In this document: in pieces, positions 8,533 through 17,528 of the stretch
Layout of the letters: each line of letters starts with the position of its first letter
Numbering within the stretch: position 1 is the stretch's first letter
NCBI RefSeq assembly: GCF_024206475.1
Contig: NZ_JAMBPR010000004.1
Coordinates: 124,001 to 188,000 of the forward strand
Direction of reading: 5' to 3'
Length of the DNA: 64,000 nucleotides
Source of the DNA: Paraburkholderia sp. CNPSo 3274
GTDB taxonomy: Bacteria > Pseudomonadota > Gammaproteobacteria > Burkholderiales > Burkholderiaceae
Position numbers and translations under genes: made by a program
The notes under the pieces: generated by a model
The model's input: the letters and a program-made list of their open reading frames with translations, nothing else
Told to the model about the DNA's origin: nothing
Database searches by the model: none

Positions 8533-8547
8533 CGTGAGCTTTTACGG

Positions 8548-8567
8548 GAGACGCGCATGCGCCTCTC
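8548..8567. terminator. palindrome between convergent genes
   Basis: GAGACGCGCATGCGCCTCTC is a 20-bp near-perfect palindrome in the 65-bp gap between the kfrA-like gene and the recombinase-like gene. It probably serves as a bidirectional transcription stop; short A/T tracts flank it. Confidence 0.45.
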
Positions 8568-8597
8568 AAAAGACAGATCGTCGGCGGACGCGATCTT

Positions 8598-9599
8598 TCA
8601 CGCCTTGTCGTCTTGCGCAGATACGTCCTGTGCCACCTCACGTTCCGCCCACGTTTTCCATGCGCGATGGAGCCGCCCTGCGGAGATCGGCTGCAGGAAA
8701 CCGAGCCACTGCCCTACCTGATCGGTATCCACGCCGCGCTCGAACAGGTCCGCCGCGAACGTGTTGCGCAAGGTCTGCGGACTCGCGCGTTCGGTGCGCG
8801 TTTCTGCCACGCCGGCTGCTTCCAGCAGTGCGTCGATGGCGCGTAGCACCGTGGCCTTGTGCATGGGGCGCCCCGACGGCGAGCCCGGAAACACTAGCTG
8901 TCCTGGCAGTCCGGCCAATCGGCGCGCTTCGAGCCAGGCGCCTAGCACGTCGACGGCAAATGGCGTCAGTCGCGTGACGCGCGTAAACGCCGGGTTGGCG
9001 GCTTCGATCGTGACCCACTCCGAGCCGATCGCCACGCAATCGAGCGTGAGAGCGATGGCGTCTCCCGTTTTCAATCCGCCGCCCAGAAAAATGGCGACGA
9101 GCGCCCGGTCACGGCGTTCGCGCCATCGTTTCGCGGCCGATGGTTCGACGAGCGGCGAGAACAACTGGCCAATGATCGCGGCGCGCTCCGCGGGCGTAAG
9201 GAAACCGGTCGGCTCATTTTCGCGCGCGTTGCGCCACGCGGCTTCGCCGTCCTGAGCGATGAAGCGCGCCGGATTCGTGGAGGCGAGTTCGATTTCGCGC
9301 ACGTGATCGAGCACGCGCTCGATAAGCCGCAGGTAGCGAAGCCGTTGCGGCTTCTTCACGTCGAGGCTTGCGACGAATTCGGCGATCGTGCCGGTATCCA
9401 CGGTCATGATCGTCTTGCGCTTGAGCGCGAGCCATTCGAGAAAGCGTCCCCATTGCACGCGATAGACCTCGGCGGAGGAACGGCGCAAGTCCTGCGAGGC
9501 GAGCCAGGCATCGAATGCGGCGACGGGGTCGCGCTGCCAGTCCTGGCGTTGCTGGTCGAAGAGGTCGCGTGAGGAAGTGGAGGACGCCATCTCTATCAT
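8598..9599 (-). CDS. tyrosine-recombinase-like protein lacking catalytic residues
   Basis: A 333-residue protein with a lambda-integrase-type fold: an N-terminal SAM-like core-binding domain (about 25-115) and a C-terminal catalytic-type domain (about 130-320). The active site is missing. The first Arg position is Lys177 in GGGLKTGD. The HxxR box is Gln275-Thr-Leu-Arg278. The following GH is Gly300-Phe301. No Tyr occupies the nucleophile region (ISAGRLHRAW). It should still bind DNA but not cut it. Its place beside the secondary-replicon origin suggests a structural or regulatory role. The start is uncertain: ATG 9599 or ATG 9590. Confidence 0.75.
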   Translation of the reverse strand: MIEMASSTSSRDLFDQQRQDWQRDPVAAFDAWLASQDLRRSSAEVYRVQWGRFLEWLALKRKTIMTVDTGTIAEFVASLDVKKPQRLRYLRLIERVLDHVREIELASTNPARFIAQDGEAAWRNARENEPTGFLTPAERAAIIGQLFSPLVEPSAAKRWRERRDRALVAIFLGGGLKTGDAIALTLDCVAIGSEWVTIEAANPAFTRVTRLTPFAVDVLGAWLEARRLAGLPGQLVFPGSPSGRPMHKATVLRAIDALLEAAGVAETRTERASPQTLRNTFAADLFERGVDTDQVGQWLGFLQPISAGRLHRAWKTWAEREVAQDVSAQDDKA

Positions 9600-9686
9600 T
9601 CCGTTAGTTGCGTTACACGAGCATTATAGCGATAGCGGGATCATGGCTGCTGCAATCGTTCCGTGCGATGCATCGCCGCCATGCGA

Positions 9687-10094
9687 TCAACCACCCCAAG
9701 CCCTGGCACGCCGCACAGCGTCGTTGCGCCTTGCCTGCCGGCGCGATTCATCCGCGCATTGCGCGGCGCGTTCATAGGCCGAGACCGCGAACGCGAATAC
9801 GGCCGGAAGCGCGTTGGATTGTCCGAAGTCGATGGTCTCGTCCGTTTCTGGCCAGGCGAGATCGCCCGGCCGTTGAAAGAGGCCAAGCATGACGGCGTCG
9901 TGGCGGCTGGCGAAGCCGAGATCCGCAAGTGCTTCCGCCTCGATGGCATGCAGCAGGCGCCAGGTGAGCGGGACCTGGCGCGCGATATAGCGCTGCGCGA
10001 TGTTGCGGACGATGTGTTCGAGGTCGCGTGCGGCGGCCTGAAAGCGCAAGGCCGCCAGAGCGTGCTCGCGCGGCAGTTCGGTGGGGAGGGACAT
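9687..10094 (-). CDS. hypothetical protein, probably SOS-induced
   Basis: A 135-residue protein I do not recognise. It is rich in Ala, Arg and Leu, probably helical, with a short conserved-looking core (PLTWRLLHAIEAEALADLGF) and no signal peptide. I start at ATG 10094, preceded by GGAG at 7 bases; the longer frame from GTG 10118 would begin inside the LexA box. The box at 10118-10133, 24 bp upstream, suggests that DNA damage controls it. A role in damage response is inference from that site alone. Confidence 0.65.
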   Translation of the reverse strand: MSLPTELPREHALAALRFQAAARDLEHIVRNIAQRYIARQVPLTWRLLHAIEAEALADLGFASRHDAVMLGLFQRPGDLAWPETDETIDFGQSNALPAVFAFAVSAYERAAQCADESRRQARRNDAVRRARAWGG

Positions 10095-10117
10095 CGACGG
10101 CTCCAGTCGGACTTTCA

Positions 10118-10133
10118 CTGTATAAATATACAG
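10118..10133. promoter_or_regulatory. LexA (SOS) box
   Basis: CTGTATAAATATACAG matches the LexA consensus CTGT-N8-ACAG exactly, with an AT-only centre of alternating bases, as in strong E. coli boxes. It lies just before the 135-residue ORF on the minus strand and after the XRE-cupin gene, so the small ORF is the only plausible target. Confidence 0.8.
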
Positions 10134-10192
10134 TAGTCAGTCCGATTGCGCAGCCTCGTCCGTTCGGTCAGGGCGAGCGGTGAGGCGGTCCG

Positions 10193-10846
10193 TCAGCCAT
10201 GGATCACCACCAGCAGCGCGCGTGCCTCGCCCTTGCCGGCGTTGCGGATCGCGTGCGGCTGATCGGCGATATAGCGCGCCGTGTCCGCGGCCCTCAGGCG
10301 CTGCGTTGCGCCGGCCGCCTCGACCTCGATGCTTCCCTGCAGCACCGTGAGATGCTCGCGCGTGCCCGGTTCGTGCGCGGCCGACACCAGCGCCCCGCCT
10401 GGCTTGAGCGTCAACTCATACCATTCGAAGTGGCCGGCCAGTTCGATGGGCCCCCATACGCGCAACTGGTAACCCGCGTCGTGGCCGTGCAGCGTCGGGA
10501 TGTCGTGCGGCCCGGCCACAGCGATCGCTTCGGGCGCCTTCGGGGCGGCGAACAGCGAATCGAGTTTTACGCCCAGCGCGTTCGTGAGCCGCCAGGCCAC
10601 GGCAATGGTCGGGTTCGCCTTGTCGCGCTCGATTTCCGATAGCATGGATTTTGAGACGCCCGCAGCGCGCGAGAGGTCGTCAAGCGTCATCTTGCGCTCG
10701 GTGCGCAGCCGCTGGATCTGCTCGCCCACGCGCGGCGGCGCGGTGGCAGGTACGGCGGACGCAGGCGGTACGTTAGTTGCAGCCGATGCGGGGGCGTCCG
10801 GAACGGTGCCCGCCGGGTCGGTTCGCGGTTTGCGGGTGCTTGCCAT
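10193..10846 (-). CDS. XRE-family transcriptional regulator with cupin sensor domain
   Basis: A 217-residue regulator. A Pro/Ala-rich leader of about 38 residues is followed by an XRE helix-turn-helix (IQRLRTERKMTLDDLSRAAGVSKSMLSEIERDKANPTI, about 44-81) and a C-terminal cupin_2 barrel (about 125-215, with HEPGTREHLTVLQGSIEV). Cupin regulators of this type bind small metabolites. It is divergent from kbl-tdh with a 150-bp shared control region that holds a TTCGA/TCGAA palindrome. I infer that it regulates threonine catabolism. Confidence 0.88.
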   Translation of the reverse strand: MASTRKPRTDPAGTVPDAPASAATNVPPASAVPATAPPRVGEQIQRLRTERKMTLDDLSRAAGVSKSMLSEIERDKANPTIAVAWRLTNALGVKLDSLFAAPKAPEAIAVAGPHDIPTLHGHDAGYQLRVWGPIELAGHFEWYELTLKPGGALVSAAHEPGTREHLTVLQGSIEVEAAGATQRLRAADTARYIADQPHAIRNAGKGEARALLVVIHG

Positions 10847-10871
10847 TCACGGCCTCATCGATTAGAGTGCG

Positions 10872-10897
10872 TTCGACATATCGAACTTAGGTTCGAA
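10872..10897. promoter_or_regulatory. candidate operator in the divergent XRE-cupin/kbl promoter
   Basis: TTCGACATATCGAA at 10872-10885 has 5-bp inverted arms, and a further TTCGAA lies at 10892-10897. They sit between the two start codons, close to the XRE-cupin gene. This is the likely binding site of that regulator. Confidence 0.45.
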
Positions 10898-10998
10898 ATA
10901 AAGGAAATTTTCGCCAACGGCTGACGGCGACTATAGCAAACCGCAGGCAAACCGCAGCAAAACTGCGGCAAGCCGCAGCTATGTGAGGAGCACGATTC

Positions 10999-12198
10999 AT
11001 GCGTACCCCGTATATCGACCACTTGCGCGCGACGCTCGACCAGATCCGCGCCGATGGCTTCTACAAGAACGAGCGCGTGATCGCCACGCCGCAGTCGGCA
11101 GATATCCGGCTCGCAGACGGCAGCGACGTGCTCAACTTCTGCGCGAACAACTACCTCGGCCTCGCCAATGACGCGCGTCTCATCGCCGCCGCGAAAGACG
11201 GCCTCACGCGCGATGGTTTCGGCATGGCGTCGGTGCGTTTCATCTGCGGCACGCAAACCGTGCACAAGCAACTCGAAAGCGCGCTCGCCACGTTTTTGCA
11301 AACCGAAGACTGTATTCTCTATTCCAGTTGTTTCGACGCGAACGGCGGCCTCTTCGAAACGCTGCTCGGCGAAGAAGACGCCATCATCAGCGACGAACTC
11401 AATCACGCGAGCATCATCGACGGCGTGCGCCTTTCGAAGGCGCGCCGCTATCGCTACAAGAACAACGATCTTTCGGACCTCGAAGCAAAGCTGAAAGAAG
11501 CCGACGAAGCCGGAGCACGCTACAAGCTTATCGCCACCGACGGCGTGTTCTCGATGGACGGCATCATCGCCGACCTCAAGGGTATCTGCGATCTCGCGGA
11601 CCGCTACGACGCGCTTGTGATGGTCGACGACTCGCACGCGGTGGGCTTCATCGGCGAGCATGGGCGCGGCACGCCCGAGCACTGCGGCGTCCTGCAGCGC
11701 GTGGACATCATTACCGGCACACTCGGCAAGGCGCTGGGTGGCGCGTCGGGCGGCTATATCGCGGCGAAGCAGGAAGTCATCGACTTGCTGCGCCAGCGCT
11801 CGCGCCCTTATCTGTTCTCGAACACGCTGACGCCTAGTATCGCGGCCGCTTCGCTGGCGGTGCTCGAGCTGGTTGCGAGCGACGAAGGCGCACAACTGCG
11901 CCGCCAGGTGCGCGAGAACGGCGCGCAGTTCCGCCGCGAAATGAGCGCGCTCGGCTTCATGCTCGTGCCCGGCGAGCACCCGATCATTCCGGTGATGCTC
12001 GGCGACGCCCAGGTCGCCTCGAAAATGGCCGACGCGCTCCTGCACGAGGGCGTCTACGTAATCGGCTTTTCGTATCCCGTCGTGCCCAAGGGGCGCGCGC
12101 GCATTCGCACGCAGATGAGCGCCGCGCACACGTCCGGGCAGATCGGGCGCGCGGTAGAAGCGTTTGCGCGCGTAGGCAAGCAGCTCGGCGTGATTTAA
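10999..12198 (+). CDS. kbl: glycine C-acetyltransferase (2-amino-3-ketobutyrate CoA ligase)
   Basis: A 399-residue PLP enzyme of the alpha-oxoamine synthase group. It splits 2-amino-3-oxobutyrate with CoA into glycine and acetyl-CoA, the second step of threonine breakdown. It shows full family length, the substrate loop NNYLGL near residue 50, the PLP aspartate in VDDSHAVG (about 209-215), and the Schiff-base Lys244 in [18 protein letters not shown] lies upstream of ATG 10999. tdh follows after a 17-bp gap in the same operon, so the pathway is complete here. Confidence 0.96.
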   Translation: MRTPYIDHLRATLDQIRADGFYKNERVIATPQSADIRLADGSDVLNFCANNYLGLANDARLIAAAKDGLTRDGFGMASVRFICGTQTVHKQLESALATFLQTEDCILYSSCFDANGGLFETLLGEEDAIISDELNHASIIDGVRLSKARRYRYKNNDLSDLEAKLKEADEAGARYKLIATDGVFSMDGIIADLKGICDLADRYDALVMVDDSHAVGFIGEHGRGTPEHCGVLQRVDIITGTLGKALGGASGGYIAAKQEVIDLLRQRSRPYLFSNTLTPSIAAASLAVLELVASDEGAQLRRQVRENGAQFRREMSALGFMLVPGEHPIIPVMLGDAQVASKMADALLHEGVYVIGFSYPVVPKGRARIRTQMSAAHTSGQIGRAVEAFARVGKQLGVI

Positions 12199-12215
12199 CA
12201 AGGATGACGAATCAA

Positions 12216-13247
12216 ATGAAAGCACTCGCCAAACTCGAACGCGCGCCCGGACTCACGCTCACGCGCGTGAAGAAGCCCGAAGTCGGCCATAACGACGTGA
12301 TGATCAAGATCCGCAAGACAGCGATCTGCGGCACCGACATCCACATCTGGAAATGGGACGACTGGGCGCAGAAGACCATTCCGGTGCCGATGCACGTGGG
12401 CCACGAATACGTGGGCGAGATCGTCGAAATGGGCCAGGAGGTGCGCGGCTTCCAGATTGGCGATCGCGTGTCGGGCGAAGGGCATATCACCTGCGGCTTC
12501 TGCCGCAACTGCCGCGCGGGGCGGCGCCACCTGTGCCGCAATACCACGGGCGTGGGCGTGAACCGCGAAGGCGCGTTCGCCGAATACCTCGTGATTCCGG
12601 CCTTTAACGCGTTCAAGATTCCGCCCGAGATCTCCGACGATCTCGCCGCGATCTTCGATCCGTTCGGCAATGCCACGCACACGGCCCTTTCGTTCAACCT
12701 GGTGGGCGAGGACGTGCTGATTACGGGTGCGGGGCCGATCGGCATCATGGCCGTGGCGATCGCGAAGCACGTGGGCGCGCGCAACGTCGTCATCACGGAC
12801 GTCAACGATTATCGCCTCGAACTTGCGCGCAAGATGGGCGCGACGCGCGCCGTGAACGTTTCGCGCGAGTCGCTGCGCGACGTGATGGCGGAACTGCACA
12901 TGACCGAAGGGTTCGACGTCGGCCTCGAAATGTCGGGTGTGCCGAGCGCGTTCACGGCGCTGCTCGAGTCGATGAACCACGGCGGGAAGGTTGCGCTGCT
13001 GGGTATTCCGCCCGCGCAAACGGCCATCGACTGGAACCAGGTCATCTTCAAGGGGCTGGAAATCAAGGGCATTTACGGTCGCGAGATGTTCGAGACCTGG
13101 TACAAGATGGTCGCGATGCTGCAGAGCGGGCTCGATCTCTCGCCCCTCATCACGCACCGCTTCAACGTGGACGACTACGAGCAGGGCTTCGCGGCCATGC
13201 TCTCGGGCGAGAGCGGCAAGGTGATTCTCGACTGGACCACGGCCTGA
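12216..13247 (+). CDS. tdh: L-threonine 3-dehydrogenase
   Basis: A 343-residue zinc-dependent medium-chain dehydrogenase. It oxidises L-threonine to 2-amino-3-oxobutyrate with NAD+ and hands the unstable product to Kbl. The catalytic zinc site has Cys in [10 protein letters not shown] and His in HVGHEYVG. The structural zinc lobe is [15 protein letters not shown]. The Rossmann motif is GAGPIG. ATG 12216 gives the standard 343-residue length; an ATG 12 bases upstream would add four residues but leaves no room for the AAGGA ribosome site. Confidence 0.96.
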   Translation: MKALAKLERAPGLTLTRVKKPEVGHNDVMIKIRKTAICGTDIHIWKWDDWAQKTIPVPMHVGHEYVGEIVEMGQEVRGFQIGDRVSGEGHITCGFCRNCRAGRRHLCRNTTGVGVNREGAFAEYLVIPAFNAFKIPPEISDDLAAIFDPFGNATHTALSFNLVGEDVLITGAGPIGIMAVAIAKHVGARNVVITDVNDYRLELARKMGATRAVNVSRESLRDVMAELHMTEGFDVGLEMSGVPSAFTALLESMNHGGKVALLGIPPAQTAIDWNQVIFKGLEIKGIYGREMFETWYKMVAMLQSGLDLSPLITHRFNVDDYEQGFAAMLSGESGKVILDWTTA

Positions 13248-13281
13248 ACGCGCATTGCGGGTATCGGTTCGACTGCGGCTC

Positions 13282-13959
13282 TTATGGCGCTGCGCCCGGC
13301 GCCGGCTGCTCGAATTCGGCCTCGATGCGCACGTCGATCCGGTCGCCCACGGCGGGGTACCAACTCGTTAACCCGAATGCCGAGCGATTGAAATGGCCCG
13401 ATGCGGCGAAGCCGAGCGTGGGCTGCTTCGTGAGCGGATTCGGCGCGTAGCCGTTCAAGGTCACGTCGAGCGTGACCGGTTGCGTCACGCCGCGTATCGT
13501 GAGATTGCCCGTGAGCGTGCCGCGCCCTTCGCCCGTGCGCTCGAAGTGCGTGCTCGTGAAGCGGATCTGCGCATAGCGCTGTACATCCAGCATCTGCGGT
13601 CCTTTCACCATGGCGTCGAGTGCGCCGACATTGGTGTCGAGGCTCGTGGCGTCGATGGTCGTGTCGACCGTGGCCGCTTCGAGGCCGCCTGCCTGCCAGT
13701 CGAGCGTCGCCTGCGCGCGGTCGAAGCGCATGACGAAGCGCGTGTAGTGGAAGTGATCGACGTCGAATACGATGCTCCAGTGATGCGCGTCCATCGCGTA
13801 GTGTCCCGCTGGCACGTCGGCTTCCGTGCGGCTCACGCTGTGCGTGACCACGCGCAGCGGCGTGCACGCGACTAGACTCGCTGCGCACAGCGCCACGCAG
13901 AAGGCGCGGCGCGCGCCGCGAACGAGAGGCGCAAGCGACACAAGCGGCCGGTCTTTCAT
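13282..13959 (-). CDS. YceI-family lipoprotein
   Basis: A 225-residue YceI-like protein (lipocalin-type barrel that binds polyisoprenoid or similar lipids). The N-terminus is a lipoprotein signal with lipobox SLVAC, so the mature protein should start at Cys and be membrane-anchored; most YceI members are soluble periplasmic proteins. Family features include VFDVDHFHYTRFVMRF early, and LTGNLTIRGVTQPVTLDV in the second half. ATG 13959 is preceded by AGGGAG. It converges on tdh. Function in this organism is unknown. Confidence 0.85.
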   Translation of the reverse strand: MKDRPLVSLAPLVRGARRAFCVALCAASLVACTPLRVVTHSVSRTEADVPAGHYAMDAHHWSIVFDVDHFHYTRFVMRFDRAQATLDWQAGGLEAATVDTTIDATSLDTNVGALDAMVKGPQMLDVQRYAQIRFTSTHFERTGEGRGTLTGNLTIRGVTQPVTLDVTLNGYAPNPLTKQPTLGFAASGHFNRSAFGLTSWYPAVGDRIDVRIEAEFEQPAPGAAP

Positions 13960-14159
13960 CTCATCTCCCTGTAACTCGTTGACATCCGTAAGTACGTTTG
14001 GCGAGGTGCGTTTCTTCCCCCCGGTTCGCGAAGCATAACGCGACGGGGCCGGATCGCAGCGACCGCGCACTTTCCCAACCAGGTCACGCGCACATTGCGC
14101 ACCGCGCGAAACTCCGGTCTCATACGCCCATTGGAGCCCGAACGAGCGGAGAGCCGACC

Positions 14160-14984
14160 ATGCCAGTGACGAACCACACCGTGCGTTTTCACGCCACGCT
14201 CGTGCGCGACGTCGACGCGATGACGGCCGCCACGGGGCGCTCGTTCGGGCGTCACACGCACGACCAGTACGGCATTGGCGTAATCGATCGCGGTGGCCAT
14301 GTCTCGCTGAGCGACGCGGGCCAGGTTGAGGCCGTACCGGGCGACCTCATCCTCGTCAATCCGGGCGAGGTGCACGACGGCCGCCCGCTCGACGCCGCCG
14401 GGCGCACGTGGCGCATGCTGTATTTCGAGCCGCGCTGGGTCGACGCGCTGCAAGCCGACGTCACGCAAGGTGACGACGCTGCTTTTGCGCTCCATGCGCC
14501 GGTGATCAGCGAACCGCGATTGCGCGCGCTGTTCGATGCGGCTTTCACACACGTCACTGACCCAAGCCGTGACCTCTCACATATGGCCTTCGACGCCGCT
14601 GCGCTCGAGGTGATGACACGGCTCGTCGAGGCGCTCGGCCACCGGCGCGCGCTCGCGCAGTGCTCACCGGCGTCGCTTGCGCGCGTGCGCGACATGATCG
14701 ACACCGATCCGGCCCAGCCGTTCTCACTCGCTGAACTCGCACAGGCGGCGGGGCTGAGCCGCTTCCAGCTCCATCGCGGCTTCCTGCGTGCGTTCGGCGT
14801 CGCGCCGCACGGCTACATCCTGCATCGCCGCGTGGCGCTCGCGCGGCGCCTGCTCAAGGCGGGGAATGCCCCGGCGCAGACCGCGCTGGCCGCCGGTTTC
14901 TGCGACCAGAGCCACCTGAACCGCGCGTTCGCGCGGCAGTTCGGCGTATCGCCGGGGCGTTACCGGCTCACGCGCGCGGCATGA
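14160..14984 (+). CDS. AraC-family transcriptional regulator
   Basis: A 274-residue regulator. The N-terminal half is an AraC-type cupin (FGRHTHDQYGIGVIDRGG, then PGDLILVNPGEVHDG). The C-terminal hundred residues hold two helix-turn-helix motifs (FSLAELAQAAGLSRFQLHRGF and ALAAGFCDQSHLNRAFARQFG) ending in the typical SPGRYR. ATG 14160 follows GCGGAGAG; an upstream Met in the same frame precedes unconserved sequence. It lies upstream of the EamA exporter gene in the same direction, so it may control that exporter. Confidence 0.9.
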   Translation: MPVTNHTVRFHATLVRDVDAMTAATGRSFGRHTHDQYGIGVIDRGGHVSLSDAGQVEAVPGDLILVNPGEVHDGRPLDAAGRTWRMLYFEPRWVDALQADVTQGDDAAFALHAPVISEPRLRALFDAAFTHVTDPSRDLSHMAFDAAALEVMTRLVEALGHRRALAQCSPASLARVRDMIDTDPAQPFSLAELAQAAGLSRFQLHRGFLRAFGVAPHGYILHRRVALARRLLKAGNAPAQTALAAGFCDQSHLNRAFARQFGVSPGRYRLTRAA

Positions 14985-15032
14985 GTTTCACGCGCATCAT
15001 GCGCTGACGCACAACGATCCAAGACGGCGCGT

Positions 15033-15063
15033 CGTGGTGAGCCTATACAGGCGTATCACCACG
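15033..15063. promoter_or_regulatory. nested hairpin in the eamA leader
   Basis: CGTGGTGA (15033-15040) pairs with TCACCACG (15056-15063), and inside it GCCT pairs with AGGC around ATAC. The structure ends 12 bp before ATG and partly covers the ribosome site, so it could act as an operator or as a translational hairpin. Confidence 0.45.
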
Positions 15064-15074
15064 AGGAGCGCTCC

Positions 15075-16049
15075 ATGTCGATACGATTGTCGTCGCGCGA
15101 AAACGCGCGACGCTTGACCCTCTCCCCCCGATCCGTCGCGCAGTGGCAATTGACGGCGGCCATGCTGACCGTGGGCAGCACGGTCATTGCGAGCAAGGCC
15201 ATCGGCGCCGGGCTCGATCCGCTGCCCGCCACCGCGCTGCGCTTCGGGATGGCGTTGCCGGTTTTTCTGCTGCTCATGCGTCTCACCGGTACGGCGTTTC
15301 CGCGTCCCGGCCTGCGCGATGCGCTGTTGCTCGTCTCACAGGCTGCGATCGGCAGCGTCGGCTATACGGTCTTGTTGATCGCGGGCACACAGCGCACGTC
15401 CGCGAGCGACGCCGGCATCCTCCTCGGCACCCTGCCGGCCGTTTGCGCGTTGACGGCGGCGCTGGTGCTGGGCGAGCGGCTGCGCGCAAACACGCTCGTT
15501 TCGGTGACGATCGCGAGCCTCGGCGTGGCGCTGGTCACACTCGCGCCCGGGGAGCATCGCGATGGCGCCCGCTCGCTCACGGGCGACGCGATGATCCTCG
15601 GCGCCGTCGTGTGCGAAAGCCTGTTCGTCCTGCTGAACAAACGGCTTTCGCGGCCGTGGCCGCCCCTTGCTCAGGCTAGCGCGATGACGGGAATCGGCTT
15701 CGTCGTATCGGGCTTATGCGCGCTACCCGGCTGGCTGGGCGCCGCCCACGCCGTGCCGTTGAACGCCGTGCGTGGCGTGGCGTATTACGCGCTCGTGCCG
15801 ACCGTGGGCGGATTCTGGCTCTGGTACGCGGGCGCGGCGCGCGTGCCAGGCGGCGAGGCCGCGGTCTTTACAGCGGTGGCGCCGGTGTCGAGCGTGGCGC
15901 TTGCCACGGCGCTGCTCGGCGAGCCGCTTACGCTCACGCGCGTGCTGGGCCTCACCCTGGTCGTGGCCGCCGTGTTCGCGGTTTCAGGACGCTCGCTTTG
16001 GGATCGCATTAGCGCGCAGCGCGGCGCGCGAGAGAGCAAAGTATCTTGA
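15075..16049 (+). CDS. EamA/DMT-family transporter
   Basis: A 324-residue inner-membrane protein with about ten hydrophobic segments in two EamA halves (roughly 30-155 and 170-300). This group exports amino acids or other metabolites. The second half contains the usual PVSSVALATALLGEPLT signature. GAGGAGC precedes ATG 15075. The gene lies between the AraC gene and the TetR gene. The substrate cannot be predicted. Confidence 0.88.
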   Translation: MSIRLSSRENARRLTLSPRSVAQWQLTAAMLTVGSTVIASKAIGAGLDPLPATALRFGMALPVFLLLMRLTGTAFPRPGLRDALLLVSQAAIGSVGYTVLLIAGTQRTSASDAGILLGTLPAVCALTAALVLGERLRANTLVSVTIASLGVALVTLAPGEHRDGARSLTGDAMILGAVVCESLFVLLNKRLSRPWPPLAQASAMTGIGFVVSGLCALPGWLGAAHAVPLNAVRGVAYYALVPTVGGFWLWYAGAARVPGGEAAVFTAVAPVSSVALATALLGEPLTLTRVLGLTLVVAAVFAVSGRSLWDRISAQRGARESKVS

Positions 16050-16101
16050 CTTGGGAGAATGATCGTTCTACATTGCGAACTGGGAGAACGATCATTCTCC
16101 C
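16046..16101 (+). promoter_or_regulatory. tetR promoter with two operator palindromes
   Basis: TTGACT (16046-16051) and TACATT (16069-16074) are spaced by 17 bp. One palindrome, GGGAGAATGATCGTTCTAC (16053-16071), fills the spacer. A second, GGGAGAACGATCATTCTCCC (16082-16101), lies just downstream. Repressor bound to both would block polymerase, so this is a clear autoregulated TetR control site. Confidence 0.82.
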
Positions 16102-16146
16102 CTGACCTTCGCAATCCCGCCGCAATCGCGCTGAACGAGACTAGCC

Positions 16147-16869
16147 ATGAGCCCGCCCGCTGTAACGAACTCCGAAGCGAACGCAGAAGCGCCGCAGGCC
16201 GACGCGCGCGAGCGCCTGCTCGACGCCGCCGAGGCGCTGATCTACGCGGGCGGCATTCACGCAACGGGTGTCGATGCGATCGTTCGCGCAGCGGGTGCGG
16301 CGCGCAAGAGCTTCTACACGTATTTCGAATCGAAGGACGCGTTGGTCGCGGCTGCGCTTTCGCGGCGCGACGAGCGCTGGATGCGCTGGTTCGTCGCCGG
16401 CACGCTTGCGCGCGGACGCACGCCGCAGGCACGCCTTGCCGGCATGTTCGACGTATTGCGCGAGTGGTTCACCTCCGAAGGCTTTCACGGTTGCGCGTTT
16501 CTGAACGCCGCTGGCGAGATCGCGTCGCCCGACGACCCAGTGCGTGTGGTCGCGCGCGAGCACAAGGAGCGCCTGCTCGACTTCGTGCGCGAACAGAGCG
16601 ATGCGTGGGCCGCGAGCGTCGGCGTCGATCGCCGGGTCGCCGCCCGCCTCGCGCGGCAATGGCTGATCCTGATCGACGGCGCGATCGGCGTGGCGCTCGT
16701 AAGCGGCGACGCCGATGCCGCGCTCGACGCACGCGCGGCAGGCCGATCGTTGCTCGAAGCCCTCGCACCGAAAAGCGGTTTCGATTCCCGCAGCCAATCC
16801 CAAAGCCGATCCCCATTGCGCGCACCGTCCCGGCGCGCCGCCCAACGCAAGGAGCAAGACCATGAGTGA
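16147..16869 (+). CDS. TetR-family transcriptional repressor
   Basis: A 240-residue regulator. The N-terminal helix-turn-helix is typical ([44 protein letters not shown], about 18-62). The ligand-binding helical domain ends near residue 200, followed by a Ser/Arg/Pro-rich tail of about 30 residues that seems to result from overlap with the next gene. The two palindromes at the promoter suggest autoregulation. The stop overlaps the start of the DUF1348 gene by 8 bp, so the two are translationally coupled. Confidence 0.9.
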   Translation: MSPPAVTNSEANAEAPQADARERLLDAAEALIYAGGIHATGVDAIVRAAGAARKSFYTYFESKDALVAAALSRRDERWMRWFVAGTLARGRTPQARLAGMFDVLREWFTSEGFHGCAFLNAAGEIASPDDPVRVVAREHKERLLDFVREQSDAWAASVGVDRRVAARLARQWLILIDGAIGVALVSGDADAALDARAAGRSLLEALAPKSGFDSRSQSQSRSPLRAPSRRAAQRKEQDHE

Positions 16870-17341
16870 GTCGCCCGAAGTGCGTCCGCCGCTGCCGCCG
16901 TTCACGCGCGAGAGCGCCATGCAAAAAGTACGCGCCGCCGAAGACGGCTGGAACACGCGCGATCCGCAACGCGTTTCGCTTGCGTATACGCCGCAAAGCG
17001 TGTGGCGCAATCGCGCCGAGTTCGTGACGGGCCGCGAGGCAATCGTCGAATTGCTCTCGCGCAAGTGGGCGCGTGAACTCGACTATCGTCTGATCAAGGA
17101 GCTATGGGCGTACACGGACAATCGCATCGCGGTGCGTTTCGCCTATGAGTGGCGCGACGATTCGGGCAGCTGGTTCCGCTCGTACGGCAACGAAAACTGG
17201 GAATTCGACGCGAACGGCCTGATGGCGCACCGTCATGCATCGATCAATGACCTGCCGATCCGCGAGGCGGATCGTCTCTACCATTGGCCGCTCGGGCGCC
17301 GTCCCGACGATCATCCGGGCCTCTCCGACCTCGGCCTCTGA
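16862..17341 (+). CDS. DUF1348 (SnoaL/NTF2-like) protein
   Basis: A 159-residue protein of the DUF1348 family, a cone-shaped NTF2-like fold. Recognisable pieces are the N-terminal helix with Trp ([18 protein letters not shown]), [24 protein letters not shown] sequence, and a core strand [19 protein letters not shown]. No catalytic function is established for this family. It is the second gene of the tetR operon and begins with a strong AAGGAG site. The repressor therefore controls it, perhaps in response to a small aromatic or electrophile. Confidence 0.85.
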   Translation: MSESPEVRPPLPPFTRESAMQKVRAAEDGWNTRDPQRVSLAYTPQSVWRNRAEFVTGREAIVELLSRKWARELDYRLIKELWAYTDNRIAVRFAYEWRDDSGSWFRSYGNENWEFDANGLMAHRHASINDLPIREADRLYHWPLGRRPDDHPGLSDLGL

Positions 17342-17528
17342 CGCTTCGCTTTCATCGGGACGACTCGCTACGATGGCACCATGCCGGCGGCGAGCGAGTT
17401 GCCCGGTCCGAGCCTGGGCTCCATTGCGCACGCATCGGGTTGCGGTACAGTTCGTCATTCACCGCGAACCAGCAATCAGAAAACAGACGATCCCCTGCAG
17501 GATCGGCGCAAGAAAGGACGGAGAGCCC

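Noticed and set aside
8598..9599. Active integrase with flanking attachment sites
   Set aside because: The catalytic residues are missing and I see no direct repeats or tRNA fragment marking an integrated element.
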